A DNA stretch of 64,000 bases from Croceibacterium_B sp963811255 (GTDB taxonomy: Bacteria; Pseudomonadota; Alphaproteobacteria; Sphingomonadales; Sphingomonadaceae), in the NCBI GenBank assembly GCA_963811255.1, contig CAWEQI010000003.1, forward strand, positions 1,240,001 through 1,304,000, written 5' to 3'. The stretch's first letter is position 1. The number at the start of each line of letters is the position of its first letter. Shown here piece by piece: positions 61,185-64,000 of the stretch. The position numbers were made by a program, and so were the translations under genes. The notes beneath the pieces were generated by a model. The model was not told the DNA's origin, did no database searches, and saw nothing but the letters and a program-made list of their open reading frames with translations.

Positions 61185-62456
61185 ATGGCGACCGAAGTGA
61201 AAGTCCCCACGCTCGGCGAATCCGTCACCGAAGCGACGATCGGCGAATGGCTCAAGCAGCCTGGCGATCCGGTCAAGGTCGATGAGCCGATCGCCAGCCT
61301 CGAGACCGACAAAGTCGCGCTCGAGGTGCCCTCGCCAGTCGCCGGCCAGATGGGCGAGCAGAAGGTCAAGGTCGGCGACACGGTCGAGGTCGGCACGGTC
61401 ATCGCCACCATCGAGGATGCGACGGTCGCCGGCGAGACCACCGAAGTGAAGCCGCGCGAGGACAAGACCGCCCCCGCTCCCGCCGACGAGCCCGAGCAGG
61501 CTGCCGACATCGACCGCGAGCTCGACGAGCTGCCCAAGGCGGGCCCCGACGACCTCGCCGTCACGCTTTCCCCCTCGGTCCGCCGCGCGGTGATTGAGCA
61601 CGGCATCGACCCGACGCAAGTCAAAGGTACCGGCAAGGACGGCCGCCTGACCAAGGAAGACGTGCTCGCCGCCGCGGCCGCCAAGAAGGCCGCGCCAGCC
61701 CCCTCGGTCTCGGCGCCCGCGCCCGCGCCTGCGCCCGCTCCGGCCCCAGCCGGCGAGCGGCGCGAGGAGCGGGTCAAGATGACCCGTCTGCGCCAGACCA
61801 TCGCCCGCCGCCTCAAGGGCGCGCAGGAGGAGGCGGCGCTGCTGACCACCTTCAACGATTGCGACATGACCGCGGTGATCGAGGCGCGCGAGGCCTACAA
61901 GGAGCTGTTCGCCCAAAAGCACGGCATCAAGCTCGGCTTCATGAGCTTCTTCGCCAAGGCCAGTTGCCTGGCGCTGAAGGACATCCCCTCCGCCAACGCC
62001 TATCTCGAAGGCGACGAAATCGTCTATCACGATTACGTCGACATCTCGGTCGCCGTCAGCGCCCCCAACGGCCTCGTCGTGCCCGTCGTCCGCGATGCCC
62101 ACGCCAAGAGCTTCGCCCAAATCGAGCTCGACATCGCCGACTTCGGCGCCCGCGCCAAAGAGGGCGCGCTGACGATGGACGACATGAAAGGCGGCACCTT
62201 CACCATTTCCAACGGCGGTGTCTTCGGCAGCCTGATGAGCACCCCGATCATCAACCCCCCGCAAAGCGCCGTCCTCGGCCTCCACCGCATCGAGGACCGC
62301 CCGGTGGCGGTGAACGGCGAGGTGGTGATCAAGCCCATGATGTACCTCGCCCTCAGCTACGACCACCGCATCATCGACGGCCGCGAGGCGGTCACCGCTT
62401 TGAAGATCATCAAGGAAGCGATCGAGGACCCGATGCGGATGCTGATCGATCTCTAG
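61185..62456 (+). CDS. sucB: 2-oxoglutarate dehydrogenase E2, dihydrolipoyl succinyltransferase
   Basis: A 423-residue E2. It has a lipoyl domain (residues 1-75, lipoylated Lys in LETDKVALEVPSP) and an Ala/Pro linker (VSAPAPAPAPAPAPA). The peripheral subunit-binding domain (VRRAVIEHGIDPTQVKGTGKDGRLTKEDV) comes next, then the catalytic domain with LALSYDHRIIDGREAV (His, Asp). Spaced 36 bases from sucA. Confidence 0.97.
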   Translation: MATEVKVPTLGESVTEATIGEWLKQPGDPVKVDEPIASLETDKVALEVPSPVAGQMGEQKVKVGDTVEVGTVIATIEDATVAGETTEVKPREDKTAPAPADEPEQAADIDRELDELPKAGPDDLAVTLSPSVRRAVIEHGIDPTQVKGTGKDGRLTKEDVLAAAAAKKAAPAPSVSAPAPAPAPAPAPAGERREERVKMTRLRQTIARRLKGAQEEAALLTTFNDCDMTAVIEAREAYKELFAQKHGIKLGFMSFFAKASCLALKDIPSANAYLEGDEIVYHDYVDISVAVSAPNGLVVPVVRDAHAKSFAQIELDIADFGARAKEGALTMDDMKGGTFTISNGGVFGSLMSTPIINPPQSAVLGLHRIEDRPVAVNGEVVIKPMMYLALSYDHRIIDGREAVTALKIIKEAIEDPMRMLIDL

Positions 62457-62470
62457 GAGCTACCTCCTCC

Positions 62471-62563
62471 CCGTTCGGGCTGAGCTTGTCGAAGCCCTGC
62501 TCTTTTCTTCGAGCGACGGATGAAAGGAAGAACAGCCCTTCGACAAGCTCAGGGCGAACGGAG
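62471..62563. repeat. Long inverted repeat between sucB and lpd
   Basis: The left arm GTTCGGGCTGAGCTTGTCGA (62473-62492, continuing AGCCCTGC) is mirrored by CCTTCGACAAGCTCAGGGCG (62538-62557, continuing AACG), with a spacer of about 45 bases containing TTTTCTTCGAGC. The two arms match closely apart from one or two bases. This CTGAGCTTGTCGAAG/CTTCGACAAGCTCAG pair is one of the most frequent intergenic repeats in sphingomonads. It could fold into a large RNA hairpin in the sucB-lpd message. Confidence 0.85.
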
Positions 62564-62569
62564 TTTGGC

Positions 62570-63973
<1,404 letters not shown>

Positions 63974-63982
63974 GGGCGCCCA

Positions 63983-64000
63983 ATGCCTGAACTGCGCCCG
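63983..64000 (+). CDS. Possible start of a further gene, cut by the window edge
   Basis: ATG 63983 opens MPELRP behind GAGGGCG, 9 bases after lpdA. Six codons are too few to name anything. It could be the next gene of the TCA block. Confidence 0.3.

Noticed and set aside
59334..62366. A 1010-codon open frame antisense to sucA and sucB
   Set aside because: Both sense genes are unmistakable. The antisense translation is compositionally biased with no recognisable domain.

Overview
The window reads as ordinary chromosome of a high-GC alphaproteobacterium, most likely order Sphingomonadales. The signs are the gene order tsaB-rimI-mucR-fur-plsC-miaB-phoH-ybeY-corC, a divergent mutY / dciA-dsbA-dsbA-smc block, an mdh-sucD-sucA-sucB-lpd block, a MucR regulator, many secreted oligopeptidases, and short intergenic inverted repeats of a kind I associate with sphingomonads. 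I see no prophage, insertion sequence, CRISPR array, tRNA or rRNA gene. Genes are packed on both strands with short gaps.

Layout. 1-6500: the N-terminus of an EgtB-like gene, a membrane diguanylate cyclase, a class II DAHP synthase and a large M16 peptidase, all on the minus strand. 6610-15435: an Fe-S carrier, a nitroreductase, then tRNA modification, Fur/MucR regulation, phospholipid synthesis and rRNA maturation, ending in a frameshifted ybeY and corC. 15486-18082: a LysR regulator and a pair of related four-helix membrane proteins preceded by an FNR-type box, facing a cyclophilin. 18179-27867: mgtE, DUF1489, a flavin oxidase, a serine hydrolase-nudC-frnE operon, an M23 peptidase, an outer-membrane barrel and mutY. 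27882-33435: dciA, two DsbA-like proteins and smc. 33436-34014 is a gene-free stretch of lower GC, followed by an overlooked 58-residue gene. 34265-39359: a spermidine-synthase-like protein with ppk2, soxR divergent from a VOC/arylamine N-acetyltransferase operon, then purA with an L,D-transpeptidase. 39614-47543: M13 and M3 oligopeptidases, Hsp20, HdeD, ThpR, a GH24 lysozyme and a lipoprotein. 47540-52200: a complete vitamin B12 uptake operon (btuB-F-C-D) under a cobalamin riboswitch. 52332-56036: a SleB-type hydrolase, a small conserved protein and a GGDEF-EAL protein. 56317-63973: TCA-cycle genes.

The best leads are regulatory. A canonical SoxR operator with a 19-bp promoter spacer drives a VOC/N-acetyltransferase operon. 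An FNR/FixK-type box lies before the paired DUF6644-like membrane proteins, each of which has one intramembrane His. The B12 leader contains a hairpin that would hide the btuB ribosome-binding site. A single-base insertion appears to break the end of ybeY, and two genes have a strong Shine-Dalgarno placed before ATA or ATC rather than a normal start. I found no convincing wholly new multi-gene system. The membrane pair and the SoxR operon come closest.
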